Part shown: piece by piece, positions 8,690-17,200 of the stretch
Position numbering within the stretch: the first letter of the stretch is position 1
Layout: each line of letters opens with the position of its first letter
NCBI GenBank assembly: GCA_023391815.1
Contig: JAEWAF010000127.1
Coordinates: 1-46,844, forward strand
Direction of reading: 5' to 3'
Source: Pseudomonadota bacterium
Lineage (GTDB): Bacteria; Pseudomonadota; Gammaproteobacteria; Steroidobacterales; Steroidobacteraceae
Length of the DNA stretch: 46,844 nt
Notes under the pieces: generated by a model
What the model was told of the DNA's origin: nothing
The model's input: only the letters and a program-made list of their open reading frames with translations
The model's database searches: none
Program-made: the position numbers and the translations under genes

Positions 8690-11125
8690 TCACGACCCGG
8701 ACGAAGGCGTACCTCTTACATCCAATTGCATCACCTGCGTCGTCAATCGAAGCGGTCGGACCGGCTGATTGCGCGCGTCGCCGGTCGCGCGCCAATCGTT
8801 GAACGGCGCGGCCCGCTCGTCCGCCTCGCTGTTCGGATCGAGGACGTCCATCAGCCCGACCAGATCGTGACCGAAAGGTGGCGCAGCGCCAACCTGGAAG
8901 CTCACCTTCTGGTTCCAGCGCGCGCCGGTGCGACGCTCGGTATTCTCGCCGGCGACCGTGCCTGTGCCGAAGCGAGGATGGGTCACGATCTGGGTGTACT
9001 CGAATGCCGTGCCGGGCGCCGTCGCATCGACGACGACCCGCCACAAGCCTTCTCGCGGCGCTGGTACGACGAGCGCCTTGGCGACAGGTCGTGTGAAAAC
9101 CTCACTGCCCCACAACTTGCAGGTCCCAGTGGCGCAGTCGTACAGATACAGGCCGATACGAGCCCGGCCATCGGACGGTGCCGCCGCGACTCGCAAAGTC
9201 GTAGTACCCGGCTCGACTGAAACATTGTAGGCGCGCATGCCGCTGGGCCCGCCGACATCTTTCAGCGAACGACGCGCACCGACCTCGGCGATGACTTCAC
9301 TACGCTGCAGAGGCGCGTAGATATTGTTCATCCAGAGCGTGTTCGCATTGACGCCCGACGGCTTCTCGTCGAGTTGCGAATCGACATAGCGAATCGATGC
9401 CGCCACTCGTACGTCTTTCGCGCCGGCGTTCGTCGGCAGCACCGTAAGCTCATACACGCCGGGCGGCGGATATGGCACCAGCAACACCGCCGGTTGATTC
9501 GGCGCAATCACCTTGGAGGTCGGCAGATCGAGCGCACCGCCCGTGAGCATGACTTGCATTTGACCTGTGCCGACCCCCGCGTCCAGGCGCAATGAGGAAA
9601 TATTCGGTGGCACGTCCAGAAAATATCTCTTGGCAGTCGTCGGGGATAAGGACTGCTCACGTTGCTCGACACGGTAGTTGTTCGCCGCCGTGAACGGCTC
9701 AGCCGCAACGATCGTGGACATGAGTGCATGCACTGGCAGGCCACTCGCCTTATCTATCAGATACAAGTGCGCGCTGTGCACGCCGGCCGCCGAGGCCGCG
9801 ATCTCCACCGGAACCTCCACCGCTTGGTTGAGCGGCAGAGCGACTTCCGTAGCGGTCGTCTTGAACGTTCCATCGTTGCCCTGCCACTGCAGCGAATAAA
9901 CCAGAGGCGTGGCCGAACCGCTCTGACGCAGTAACGTGAGCTTGCGCGCGTCCTTCTGGCGTACGAGCCAACCCTCGCGCTCATACAGCCCTTGCCCGAC
10001 ACCCGGCTCGGGCAGGAATCGCGATAGATAAGTTTTCACAGGCGCGCGCGTTTGGATATCAGGCAAGTCCAGCTTCCGATCGCGCAACTGCTTCAACAAC
10101 TCCAGCGCGCGAGCCGTGTCGATTACACCAAAGCCTTGCTCATGCGCCTGAAGACCGTCGACCCGTCGCGCACTCATGCGAAGCGCCCAAGCAATGTGGC
10201 GCGCATCGGCGGGAAGAGTTTCCGCGCGTGCCGCGGCAATCAAAGCGTCAGTCTCGCTGGCCGCGTGCGCGAAGCCACCGGGAGCGAGCACATCGGGCTT
10301 CGAAGCGCCATCCGCAGCCGGGCCGACCGATGCGGTCTCCGGAATACGTTCGTTTGCAAACTCGCCGACGGCAATCACACGTCGTCCGCTCGACGCGCCG
10401 GTCACGCTCTCGAGGCGACCGAAGGCACCGGCGGCGAACAACAGCGGCGTGCTGTGAACTTCGAACGCCCGGTTGGCCATGAGCGCGAACAGATCGAGGC
10501 CGCCGCCCGGAAATCTGCCGCCGTCGTCATCGCGCGCGATCACTTTGTTTTCGCCACTGACCGCCGCGGTCAACAACGACTCGATTTCGATGGCGAGCGA
10601 CGACGATGGAGAGCCGACGTCGGCGCCGAGCAGAGTGTCCGTGGAACCCAATGGCTTGCCGATTTCAGCGGGAGCAGATGTGCCGGCGAGTGGATAGCGC
10701 ACGAGATTGCGATCGTTCGCATACAAGCCATGCGTGCCACCGCCCTCCAAATGCGCCATCAACACGTTGGGCAACGCGCCGACCTCGGCGAAGCGCTCCA
10801 ACGCCAAGCGCGCGCGCAGATAACCCACCTCGTCGAAACGCGTTTGAATGTCACCGCCGAGCGCGGCGATGGCGGCCGCGACTTCGGCCGTCTTTCCGAT
10901 CTCCGTGGCCACCATCACCATGGCCTCGTTGTCGCCCTTGGCGAGCGCGTTGGCGAGCAACAAACGATCGTGCAGATCCGGGCTCGCTGCCTTCCAGGAA
11001 GACAGCGACAGCCCTTGTTTGCTGAGCGGCGGGGGGCCCGGCGGCGGCTCGGGAGGCGGCTTACCGCAACCGGACAGCGTGACCACGCCGAGCATGACCG
11101 TCAGCCATGCCCGGCGCGACCTCAC
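8690..11125 (-). CDS. Lipoprotein with a degenerate subtilisin-like (S8) domain
   Basis: A lipoprotein of 811 aa: a short basic N-terminus, a hydrophobic stretch and the lipobox LSGC, then a Pro-rich linker. Residues about 60-110 resemble the inhibitor-I9 type prodomain of subtilases (AALGGDIQTRFDEVGYLRAR). After that comes the frame of a subtilase core: LLFAAGAFGRLESVTG, RRVIAVGEF, GPAADGASKPDVLAPGG and GFGVIDTARALELL. The oxyanion Asn of AAGN is Ala, and no GTSxA Ser motif, HGTH motif or catalytic Asp motif is present. It is therefore probably a non-catalytic homologue. The C-terminal half is beta-rich. The GTG start overlaps the M13 gene stop as GTGA, suggesting translational coupling. Confidence 0.7.
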   Translation of the reverse strand: MRSRRAWLTVMLGVVTLSGCGKPPPEPPPGPPPLSKQGLSLSSWKAASPDLHDRLLLANALAKGDNEAMVMVATEIGKTAEVAAAIAALGGDIQTRFDEVGYLRARLALERFAEVGALPNVLMAHLEGGGTHGLYANDRNLVRYPLAGTSAPAEIGKPLGSTDTLLGADVGSPSSSLAIEIESLLTAAVSGENKVIARDDDGGRFPGGGLDLFALMANRAFEVHSTPLLFAAGAFGRLESVTGASSGRRVIAVGEFANERIPETASVGPAADGASKPDVLAPGGFAHAASETDALIAAARAETLPADARHIAWALRMSARRVDGLQAHEQGFGVIDTARALELLKQLRDRKLDLPDIQTRAPVKTYLSRFLPEPGVGQGLYEREGWLVRQKDARKLTLLRQSGSATPLVYSLQWQGNDGTFKTTATEVALPLNQAVEVPVEIAASAAGVHSAHLYLIDKASGLPVHALMSTIVAAEPFTAANNYRVEQREQSLSPTTAKRYFLDVPPNISSLRLDAGVGTGQMQVMLTGGALDLPTSKVIAPNQPAVLLVPYPPPGVYELTVLPTNAGAKDVRVAASIRYVDSQLDEKPSGVNANTLWMNNIYAPLQRSEVIAEVGARRSLKDVGGPSGMRAYNVSVEPGTTTLRVAAAPSDGRARIGLYLYDCATGTCKLWGSEVFTRPVAKALVVPAPREGLWRVVVDATAPGTAFEYTQIVTHPRFGTGTVAGENTERRTGARWNQKVSFQVGAAPPFGHDLVGLMDVLDPNSEADERAAPFNDWRATGDARNQPVRPLRLTTQVMQLDVRGTPSSGS

Positions 11126-13176
11126 CAGATTTTTACTCGCTGCTCCGGCGGCAGATACAACTTGTCGCCGGGCTTCACGTCGAATGCGGCATACCATTCG
11201 TCCATGTTACGCACAGCGCCGTTCACTCGGAAATACGGCGGGGCGTGCGGATCGGACAGCACCTGCGCGCGCAACGCCTCGTCGCGGATCTTGGTCCGCC
11301 ACACTTGCGCCCACGACAGGAAGAACCGCTGATCGCCGGTCAAGCCGTCGAGCACCGGCGCGGGCTTGCCCTGCAACGAGTTGTGATACGCCTCGTAAGC
11401 CATGTTGAGGCCGCCCAGGTCGCCGATGTTCTCGCCCAGCGACGTGGCGCCGTTCACCTTCAGGCCGGGCAGCGCGTCGAACGACGAATACTGGTCCACC
11501 AGCATTTTGGTCCGGGTTCCGAAGGCATCGGCATCGGTCTTGGTCCACCAATCCGTCAGGCTGCCGTCGGGTGCGAACTTGCGACCTTGATCGTCGAAGC
11601 CGTGACCGATCTCGTGACCGATGACCGCCCCGATGCCACCGTAATTGACCGCGTCGTCGGCGGCGGGATCGAAGAACGGCGGCTGCAGAATGGCGGCCGG
11701 GAACACGATCTCGTTGTTGAGCGGGTTGTAGTACGCGTTGATGTCGGTGACGTTCATGAACCACTCGTCGCGATCCACCGGTTGATCCAGCCGCGCCACC
11801 TGGCGGTTCCAATCCCAAACCGCCGCCCGGTGCACGTTGCCGACGATGTCGTCACGCTTCACCTCGAGCGCCGAGTAATCCTTCCACTTGTCCGGATAGC
11901 CGATCTTCGCGACGAAGGTGGAGAGCTTCTCCTCGGCGCGTTTACGCGTTTCCTCGCTCATCCAGCTCAGCGTCGCGAGCCGTTCTTTCAGGGCGGCGCG
12001 CAGATTGCCGACCAGCACTTCCATCTTGGCCTTGGACTCGGGCGGGAAATATTCCTTCACGTAGACCTGGCCCACCAACTCGCCCAACCCGTCGCTGGTC
12101 AGCGCGACGCCGCGCTTCCACCGCTCACGCTGCTGCGGCTGACCGCGCAGCTGCTGACCGTAGAAGGCGAAGTTCGCTTCATCGAACCGCTTCGGCAGGA
12201 ACGACGCATTCGAGCGCAACAGATGGAACGTGAGGTAATCCTTCAGCGTGTCCACCGAGGTCTTATCCAGCACCTTGGCACTGTCGCGGATCGCGGTGAT
12301 CGGCCCGAGCACGAAGTTTTCGCGCGCGCCGACATCGGACGCGTCGAAGAACGCCTGCCAATCGAAGCCGGGCGCGTAAGCGATCAGCTGCGCCTTGGTA
12401 CGCGGGTTGTAATTCGCCTCGGCGTCGCGTCGCTTCTCCAACGGCCACTGCACTTTGGCGAGCGCCGTCTCGAACTCCATGATGCCGCGCGCCTTCTTGG
12501 CCGCGTCCTGCACGCCGCCGAGCGACAGCATCTGCTCGATGTATGCAACGTACTTGGCGCGATGCTCTTTGAGCTTGGGGTCGTCTTTGAGGTAGTAATC
12601 GCGATCCGGCAGGCCGAGGCCGCTCTGACCGATCTCGATGGAGTAGCGACTCGGATTCTTCATGTCCGGCGAGATGCCCACGCCGAACGTCGACATGAAG
12701 CCCGGCGAACCGAACAAGGTCGCGATGTCTTTCCGGGTCTTCGCGGCCTGGATGCGCGCGAGATCGGCCTCGATGGGCTGGAGGCCCTTGGCCTCGATGC
12801 CGGCCTCGTCCATGAAGCTTGCGTAATAATCGCCCACCTTCTGTTCCGGGGTACCGGCCGCGGGCGTGGTCTGCGCGGCCTTCTCGATCAGGCCTTTGAC
12901 GCGCTCCTCGGACAGATCGTTGAGCTTGTTGAACGGTCCGTAGGAAGCCCGATCCGGCGGAATCTGGAAGGTGTCGTACCACTTGCCGCCGGCGTACGCG
13001 AAGAAATCGTCGCCCGGCTTGACCTGCGGATTGCCGGCGGTCAGATCCAGGCCGAAGTCTCCGAGCTCAGCCTTGGCCGGCGCCGGCGCAGCCGCGTCGC
13101 TCACCGTTTTCGGCTCCTCTTTAGCACATCCGGACAGCAGCGCGAGCGCCGCGATCAGCAGCAACGATTTGTTCAT
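11122..13176 (-). CDS. M13 family zinc metallopeptidase, lipoprotein (PepO/neprilysin-like)
   Basis: A 684-aa endopeptidase of the neprilysin/PepO family, which usually cleaves oligopeptides. MNKSLLLIAALALLSGC is a lipoprotein signal with lipobox LSGC, so it is anchored in the envelope. The zinc site is VIGHEIGHGFDDQG (HExxH, near residue 518), with the third ligand in SLGENIGDLGG near residue 580. The substrate-binding motif NAYYNPLNNEIVFPA and the C-terminal VKIW fit the family. A GGAAGGG element precedes the ATG. It lies 30 bp after the aspartate kinase-homoserine dehydrogenase gene and overlaps the next lipoprotein gene by 4 nt, so the three probably form one operon. Confidence 0.93.
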   Translation of the reverse strand: MNKSLLLIAALALLSGCAKEEPKTVSDAAAPAPAKAELGDFGLDLTAGNPQVKPGDDFFAYAGGKWYDTFQIPPDRASYGPFNKLNDLSEERVKGLIEKAAQTTPAAGTPEQKVGDYYASFMDEAGIEAKGLQPIEADLARIQAAKTRKDIATLFGSPGFMSTFGVGISPDMKNPSRYSIEIGQSGLGLPDRDYYLKDDPKLKEHRAKYVAYIEQMLSLGGVQDAAKKARGIMEFETALAKVQWPLEKRRDAEANYNPRTKAQLIAYAPGFDWQAFFDASDVGARENFVLGPITAIRDSAKVLDKTSVDTLKDYLTFHLLRSNASFLPKRFDEANFAFYGQQLRGQPQQRERWKRGVALTSDGLGELVGQVYVKEYFPPESKAKMEVLVGNLRAALKERLATLSWMSEETRKRAEEKLSTFVAKIGYPDKWKDYSALEVKRDDIVGNVHRAAVWDWNRQVARLDQPVDRDEWFMNVTDINAYYNPLNNEIVFPAAILQPPFFDPAADDAVNYGGIGAVIGHEIGHGFDDQGRKFAPDGSLTDWWTKTDADAFGTRTKMLVDQYSSFDALPGLKVNGATSLGENIGDLGGLNMAYEAYHNSLQGKPAPVLDGLTGDQRFFLSWAQVWRTKIRDEALRAQVLSDPHAPPYFRVNGAVRNMDEWYAAFDVKPGDKLYLPPEQRVKIW

Positions 13177-13206
13177 GCCCTTCCAGGTTCCTGTCAGAGT
13201 TATCCA

Positions 13207-14955
13207 TCATGCATTCACCACCGCGGGCTGCACCTGCTCGTCCGCTACAGCAATGCGTCGGTCCCGGGAGTATTCATGGACATCGCCCAGGATGGAAAGT
13301 GCGGTAGGCCAGCGCCCCGCGCCCTTCCCCGCCAGACGCACTACCTGGCCGTTTCCTGCCACGATCTCGACCCGATTTTCTTCAGCCCGGGCGCCGGCGA
13401 GGAAATCGCTCTCCGGCAGCTCGTGCAGTTTCACTACACCGCGCACATGCCCTTCACTTCGCTCGCAGGTACCGACCAGCTTCAGGCTCAAGCCGTCCTC
13501 GCGGACCAACGCGGCCTGACTGGCCGTGACACCTACGATGCCGCGTACATTCAGCTCGAAATGCGATGCGTCCCCAAAGGCGGCCCGCGCAATCAGCTCC
13601 AGTTTGCGCGCGGCGTCCAGTCCCACCAGGTCGTCGTGCGGATCGGCTTCGGCGAAACCGTTGGCCTGCGCGTGCGCAACCGCCGTGTCGAAGTCTATCC
13701 GCTGCTCCAACGCGTCGAGTATGAAGTTGCACGTACCGTTGAGGATGGCGCGAACCTGCACGATGCCGGATTGACGAGCCAACGCCGATACCGTTTCGAG
13801 CACTGGCACCGCGCCGCCCACTGCCGCGCCGAACTTCAAACGAGGATGTTTGCCGGTCGCGAAGCGCGCCAGCTTCTCCCACCAGCGCGAAGCGATCAGT
13901 GCTTTGTTCGCCGTGACCACCGCCCGACCGCGCACCAAGGCGGCATGCACGATTTCCCCGGCCGGCTCGATACCGCCGATGGTTTCGATCACCAGGTCCG
14001 CGGGGTCCGTGATCGCAGCCCAAGCGTCGGTCGACAGTAATGACTCGGGCACTTCCAGATTCGCTTCGTCGATGCGACGAGGCTTGTCCAGATTCCTGAC
14101 GACGACCCGCACGACTTCAAACAAATCGGGCCGGCGAATCAGATGCGCATAGACACCGAGCCCGACCGTGCCCAGCCCGAGCAGCACGACGCGCAATGGC
14201 TGGATGTTTTCGTGAGGCACGGCCGCGATGTCGTCGGGACCATGATCCACCAGCGTGAACAAATTCGCGCCCACGCACGCCACCTCGAACGATTGGCCAT
14301 GCGATTGCGCGAACTGAAGTGCGCGCGGTTGGATGATCCGTCCGCCGATTTCCAGCGCCGTGCGCCAGCTCAAGCGATTGAAGCGTTGCGCATGATTCTC
14401 GGCGACGGCCGGATCGCTCTCATAAACCCCGTCGACATCTTTCAAGAGTCGACAGCGCGCCTCGAGATTCTTGGCAAGGAACAAAGCTGTGAGATCGGAG
14501 CCGCCTCGACCGAGCAATACCGTGCGACCTTGAATGTCCTGCGCGATGAAGCCCGGGACGACCAGCACCGCGTGATCGTTCAAATGCTCGCGCAGATATG
14601 CAGTGTTCAACGAGATCGGCGTGGACTCGTGCGGCTCGCCATGCGCGCGCAACCCTGCTTCCCGAGCATCGACGTACCGGGCCGAGACACCGTTCGCTAT
14701 CAAGGCGGCGGCGAGCTTCGTGCCGGACTCTTCTTCACCGCCCGCGACCCAGGCGGCCTGCTCGTGCAGATCGTTGGTGACGGCGCGCGTTTGTGCGAAG
14801 CGCTGATCCGTCACGCCCGCGAATGCGGAAACGACCGCGATGACTCGCCTCCCCGCCCGCCACTCGCGGTAGATCTCATCGATCGCTTGCGGCAGATCCG
14901 CCTCGGTCTGCAGCACCGAGCTGCCGAACTTGAGCACCACAATGGAAGGATTCAC
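13207..14955 (-). CDS. Bifunctional aspartate kinase / homoserine dehydrogenase lacking ACT domains
   Basis: A fusion that would phosphorylate aspartate and reduce aspartate semialdehyde to homoserine, entering the methionine and threonine branch. Residues about 3-245 are the kinase (VVLKFGSSV, VVSAFAGVTD, LGRGGSDLTA, LKDVDGVYESDP). Residues about 250-575 are the dehydrogenase (VVLLGLGTVGLGVY, TANKALIA, ILNGTCNFIL, GLDAARKLELIAR). It is 582 aa against about 820 for E. coli ThrA, and the missing part is the ACT regulatory region between the domains. The kinase signature KFGGTS is altered to KFGSS. The start is a GTG with GGGGAG 6 nt upstream; an ATG at 15045 would add a tail overlapping the leader hairpins. 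A SAM-II-like riboswitch precedes it. Confidence 0.9.
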   Translation of the reverse strand: MNPSIVVLKFGSSVLQTEADLPQAIDEIYREWRAGRRVIAVVSAFAGVTDQRFAQTRAVTNDLHEQAAWVAGGEEESGTKLAAALIANGVSARYVDAREAGLRAHGEPHESTPISLNTAYLREHLNDHAVLVVPGFIAQDIQGRTVLLGRGGSDLTALFLAKNLEARCRLLKDVDGVYESDPAVAENHAQRFNRLSWRTALEIGGRIIQPRALQFAQSHGQSFEVACVGANLFTLVDHGPDDIAAVPHENIQPLRVVLLGLGTVGLGVYAHLIRRPDLFEVVRVVVRNLDKPRRIDEANLEVPESLLSTDAWAAITDPADLVIETIGGIEPAGEIVHAALVRGRAVVTANKALIASRWWEKLARFATGKHPRLKFGAAVGGAVPVLETVSALARQSGIVQVRAILNGTCNFILDALEQRIDFDTAVAHAQANGFAEADPHDDLVGLDAARKLELIARAAFGDASHFELNVRGIVGVTASQAALVREDGLSLKLVGTCERSEGHVRGVVKLHELPESDFLAGARAEENRVEIVAGNGQVVRLAGKGAGRWPTALSILGDVHEYSRDRRIAVADEQVQPAVVNA

Positions 14956-15045
14956 GCCTTTCTCCCCAACCTGATCCGTTGATACGGCGTCGACGAGGGC
15001 TGGCGGGACTGACACGGCGACCGGGACGGGTCGGCAAGCGGGCAT

Positions 15046-15093
15046 AAAAAAACCCGCTCGCCAAAGCTCAAGCAGGTGTTGCTTCGCTTTAGC
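15046..15093 (-). terminator. Mutually exclusive antiterminator and intrinsic terminator in the leader RNA
   Basis: On the minus strand, CCTGCTTG (15076-15069) pairs with CGAGCGGG (15060-15053), allowing G-U pairs, around an 8-nt loop. Seven Ts (15052-15046) follow directly: an intrinsic terminator. An alternative hairpin pairs GCTAAAGC (15093-15086) with GCTTTGGC (15067-15060), with an inner AAGCA/TGCTT stem. It uses both strands needed by the terminator. Its 5' arm is the conserved 3' end of the riboswitch aptamer, so ligand binding should favour termination. Confidence 0.7.
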
Positions 15094-15138
15094 CGTATTT
15101 CTTACGCGCCCGCAAGCTGAACTCAAATCGGCGCAACC
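15086..15138 (-). ncRNA. SAM-II (SAM-alpha) riboswitch aptamer
   Basis: Read on the minus strand, the segment has the conserved order of the SAM-II class: stem strand GCGCC (15134-15130), GATTTG (15129-15124), GCTTGC (15117-15112), the closing strand GGCGC (15110-15106) with five perfect pairs, a TAA-N-AAA stretch, and GCTAAAG (15093-15087). The family consensus as I know it is stem, GAUUUG, GCUUGC, stem, UUAAA, GCUAAA, with the last element forming a pseudoknot. The aptamer begins within a few nt of the predicted transcription start. SAM binding would hold GCTAAAG and so block the antiterminator. A covariance-model search was not possible here. Confidence 0.75.
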
Positions 15139-15142
15139 ACGA

Positions 15143-15171
15143 ACGCTAATGGCTCGCCCCCGGGCTGTCAA
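15143..15171 (-). promoter_or_regulatory. Sigma-70 promoter for the riboswitch / aspartate kinase operon
   Basis: On the minus strand, TTGACA (15171-15166), a 17-bp spacer and TAGCGT (15148-15143) form a good housekeeping promoter. The predicted start is near 15136, giving a leader of about 180 nt that contains the SAM-II aptamer, antiterminator and terminator. Confidence 0.7.
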
Positions 15172-15357
15172 GAAATCCGCGGGGCAACCGGCGCGGAGTG
15201 TGATCCGGGTGGAATCGGCCCCGGGCCGGGAGCACGGGTCCGCAAATATCCCACAGCAACACATGTAATAGACATACGTTGAACTTTGCGGCGGCGAGAG
15301 TCGTTATTACCGCGCGGCGCGTGCATGCGCGCGGATCAGACGACATCGGAGACTCGC

Positions 15358-15564
15358 ATGAACAAAGACATCGCAGGCGGCAACTTCAAGCAGCTCAAAG
15401 GCAAGATCAAGGAGCAGTGGGGCAAGCTCACGGATGACGAGATCGACCAGATGGAAGGCCACGCCGAGATTCTGGCCGGCAAGCTGCAGGAGCGTTATGG
15501 CATGGCGCGCGACGACGCCGAACGTCAGGCGCGCGATTTTCAGACTCGTAACAACTGGCAATGA
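15358..15564 (+). CDS. CsbD family stress protein
   Basis: A small hydrophilic protein of 68 aa. It has the CsbD pattern: NFKQLKGKIKEQWGKLTDDE, then GKLQERYGMARDDAERQ. Family members are general-stress proteins of unknown mechanism. GGAG lies 6 nt before this ATG; an in-frame ORF opening 24 codons upstream lacks family similarity. The gene is divergent from the aspartate kinase operon and stands alone. Confidence 0.9.
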   Translation: MNKDIAGGNFKQLKGKIKEQWGKLTDDEIDQMEGHAEILAGKLQERYGMARDDAERQARDFQTRNNWQ

Positions 15565-15574
15565 GCTAGTTGAG

Positions 15575-15614
15575 CGGCGACGCCTCGGCCCTGCAGGCCG
15601 GGGCGCCGCGCTTT
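15575..15614. terminator. Hairpin between convergent csbD-like and M48 genes
   Basis: CGGCC (15586-15590) pairs with GGCCG (15596-15600) around CTGCA, and the stem continues with flanking CGCC/GGCG pairs past a wobble. Only a short TTT follows on the plus strand. It sits between the two convergent stops and may serve both transcripts. Confidence 0.45.
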
Positions 15615-17149
15615 CAATCGGCGAGCGAATCTCGCATGTGGCGCGGGTTCTCGTATAAGTCCTGCGCCTTGCTCCAGAATCGTTTGGCTTCTTTTTCCCG
15701 GCCCCGGCGCATCAGATAAACATAGCCGGCGCGCCCCGCCTCCTCGGTCAGCTCCAGATCCTGCTCGATCGCCAGCAACAGATGTTTCAAACCGCGATCG
15801 TCGTTGCGATCCAGCAGCATGCGCCCCATCAACAGATGCGCTTTGGGATATTCGCCGTCCCGTGACAGCAACTGTTCCAGCGTTTCCATCGCCGCCACGT
15901 CACGATCGATCTCGAGCAGCAACAGCACCTTCTCCCAGACTTCCTTGTCGTTGAGCGCGGCGTTCTGCGCGTCCTCGAGCAAAGTGAGCTTGGCTTTGGC
16001 CTCGGCGATCTCGGTGTGGCGCTTGCGCCATTTCGGAGCGGTGTCCTGCTGCCACTCGTCGTCGAAGAACTTCACCAGCGACGACGTCGCAGGATGAAAC
16101 AACGTCAGCGCCGAGCGCGCTGGATCATGCACGGGCGTCGCGGGCTCGATGTCGAGCGCGGCGAGACGCTCAGCGAGACTGGGATGCGTATCTTCGTCAG
16201 CGGCATAGCGCTTCAAGCTTTGCTGCAACCAATCCGGTCGCGCCCACTGCTGCTCCGCTGCTTTGAAGGCGCGCGGCATCAGGGCGTGTGGCATGTAAGG
16301 AGGATCGGGCTGTCGTTCGACCTGATCGTACAAACGTTTCCAAAACACTTCCGAGAGGAATCGACCCGCGAGCTCCAGTTTCGTGAGCGCCGCACCGATG
16401 GCCTCGGCGCTCGTTGCATTCGCGGCCGCGCGATCGGCAACGTACTCGTGGTTGCGAGCGAGCACGAAGCTGTACGCATAGAAGTACGGCGCGTACCAGC
16501 CATAGAAGGCACCGAGAATCTGGTCGAAGATTCCGACGGGATTGTTGAACTTCGATTCCAGCGCGTGCCACGTGACCCGCTGCCGGTAGATCCATGCACC
16601 GAACTTGCCATGCGCCTGCGACAGGTGCCCCATCTCGTGCGCGATCACCGCTTTGAGCTCGTCCATGGTGAGCACCATGGCGAGCGGCAAGCCGATCTCC
16701 AGATGATTGCGGTAGTTGCCGAAGATGCCCCAGCGCGGGGTCTGCACGATGCATGCGTTGAATTCGGCGCTGACGGAGACGGAATCCACTCGCACGCCGC
16801 CCATCTTCGCCGCCACTTCGTCGATCGCTGCGAATAAACGCGGTGTTTCTTCCGGCGTGACCCGCAAGCCCGACGGTTCGGCGATGCGCACCCAGAGCGC
16901 GCGAATCATCCCTATCAACGTCACCATCCCGACCGCGCACGCCACGATCAGCGGCGCGCGGAAACGTTCGCCGGAGAGTAGCGGACTGAATGTGTACCAG
17001 AAGGTGACGAGGATGATGACGGCGAGCAGGAATATGGATGCGTATCCGAGCGCCGCGAGCGCACCGACTTTCAAGGCATAAACCTGAGGATTGTCGTCGG
17101 CCTGGCGTTCCAGGCGCCCGATCAGGGCCGAGAACTCATGTCTTTCCAT
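15614..17149 (-). CDS. M48 family zinc metalloprotease, membrane-bound
   Basis: A peptidase of about 511 aa related to HtpX/Ste24. Two membrane helices near the N-terminus (about residues 30-55, LGYASIFLLAVIILVTFWY; about 65-90, IVACAVGMVTLIGMIRALWV) precede the catalytic domain. The zinc motif is VIAHEMGHLSQAHGKF (HExxH) near residue 170; the third ligand lies in NHEYVADRAAA. The C-terminal third is helical and TPR-like (RDGEYPKAHLLMGRMLLDRND). The start is MERHEFSAL at 17149, with no strong ribosome-binding site; the frame stays open 17 codons further upstream. It probably degrades or matures membrane proteins. Confidence 0.88.
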   Translation of the reverse strand: MERHEFSALIGRLERQADDNPQVYALKVGALAALGYASIFLLAVIILVTFWYTFSPLLSGERFRAPLIVACAVGMVTLIGMIRALWVRIAEPSGLRVTPEETPRLFAAIDEVAAKMGGVRVDSVSVSAEFNACIVQTPRWGIFGNYRNHLEIGLPLAMVLTMDELKAVIAHEMGHLSQAHGKFGAWIYRQRVTWHALESKFNNPVGIFDQILGAFYGWYAPYFYAYSFVLARNHEYVADRAAANATSAEAIGAALTKLELAGRFLSEVFWKRLYDQVERQPDPPYMPHALMPRAFKAAEQQWARPDWLQQSLKRYAADEDTHPSLAERLAALDIEPATPVHDPARSALTLFHPATSSLVKFFDDEWQQDTAPKWRKRHTEIAEAKAKLTLLEDAQNAALNDKEVWEKVLLLLEIDRDVAAMETLEQLLSRDGEYPKAHLLMGRMLLDRNDDRGLKHLLLAIEQDLELTEEAGRAGYVYLMRRGREKEAKRFWSKAQDLYENPRHMRDSLAD

Positions 17150-17200
17150 AATCTGCCGCCAGCGACGGTGGACCGGGGCGAGGTTACGGAATTCGGTCAC

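Noticed and set aside
7112..8690. Operon of gnd with the upstream pseudo-subtilase lipoprotein
   Set aside because: They share a strand, but the gap is 120 bp and gnd has its own strong ribosome-binding site; I see no evidence for or against a promoter there, so I do not claim an operon.
11107..14040. A 977-codon open frame on the plus strand
   Set aside because: It runs antisense to the M13 peptidase and aspartate kinase-homoserine dehydrogenase genes, which carry clear motifs. High GC keeps the opposite frame free of stops; its translation has no family features.
14955..15045. ATG at 15045 as the start of the aspartate kinase-homoserine dehydrogenase
   Set aside because: It would add 30 residues of Pro/Val-rich sequence lying next to the terminator T-run; the GTG at 14955 has a good ribosome-binding site and the right family N-terminus.
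15091..15136. Leader peptide with adjacent Lys codons (TTG start, ending RARKKYG) before the attenuator
   Set aside because: The TTG would be at the very first bases of the predicted transcript with no ribosome-binding site, and the same bases match the SAM-II aptamer blocks, which explains their conservation better.
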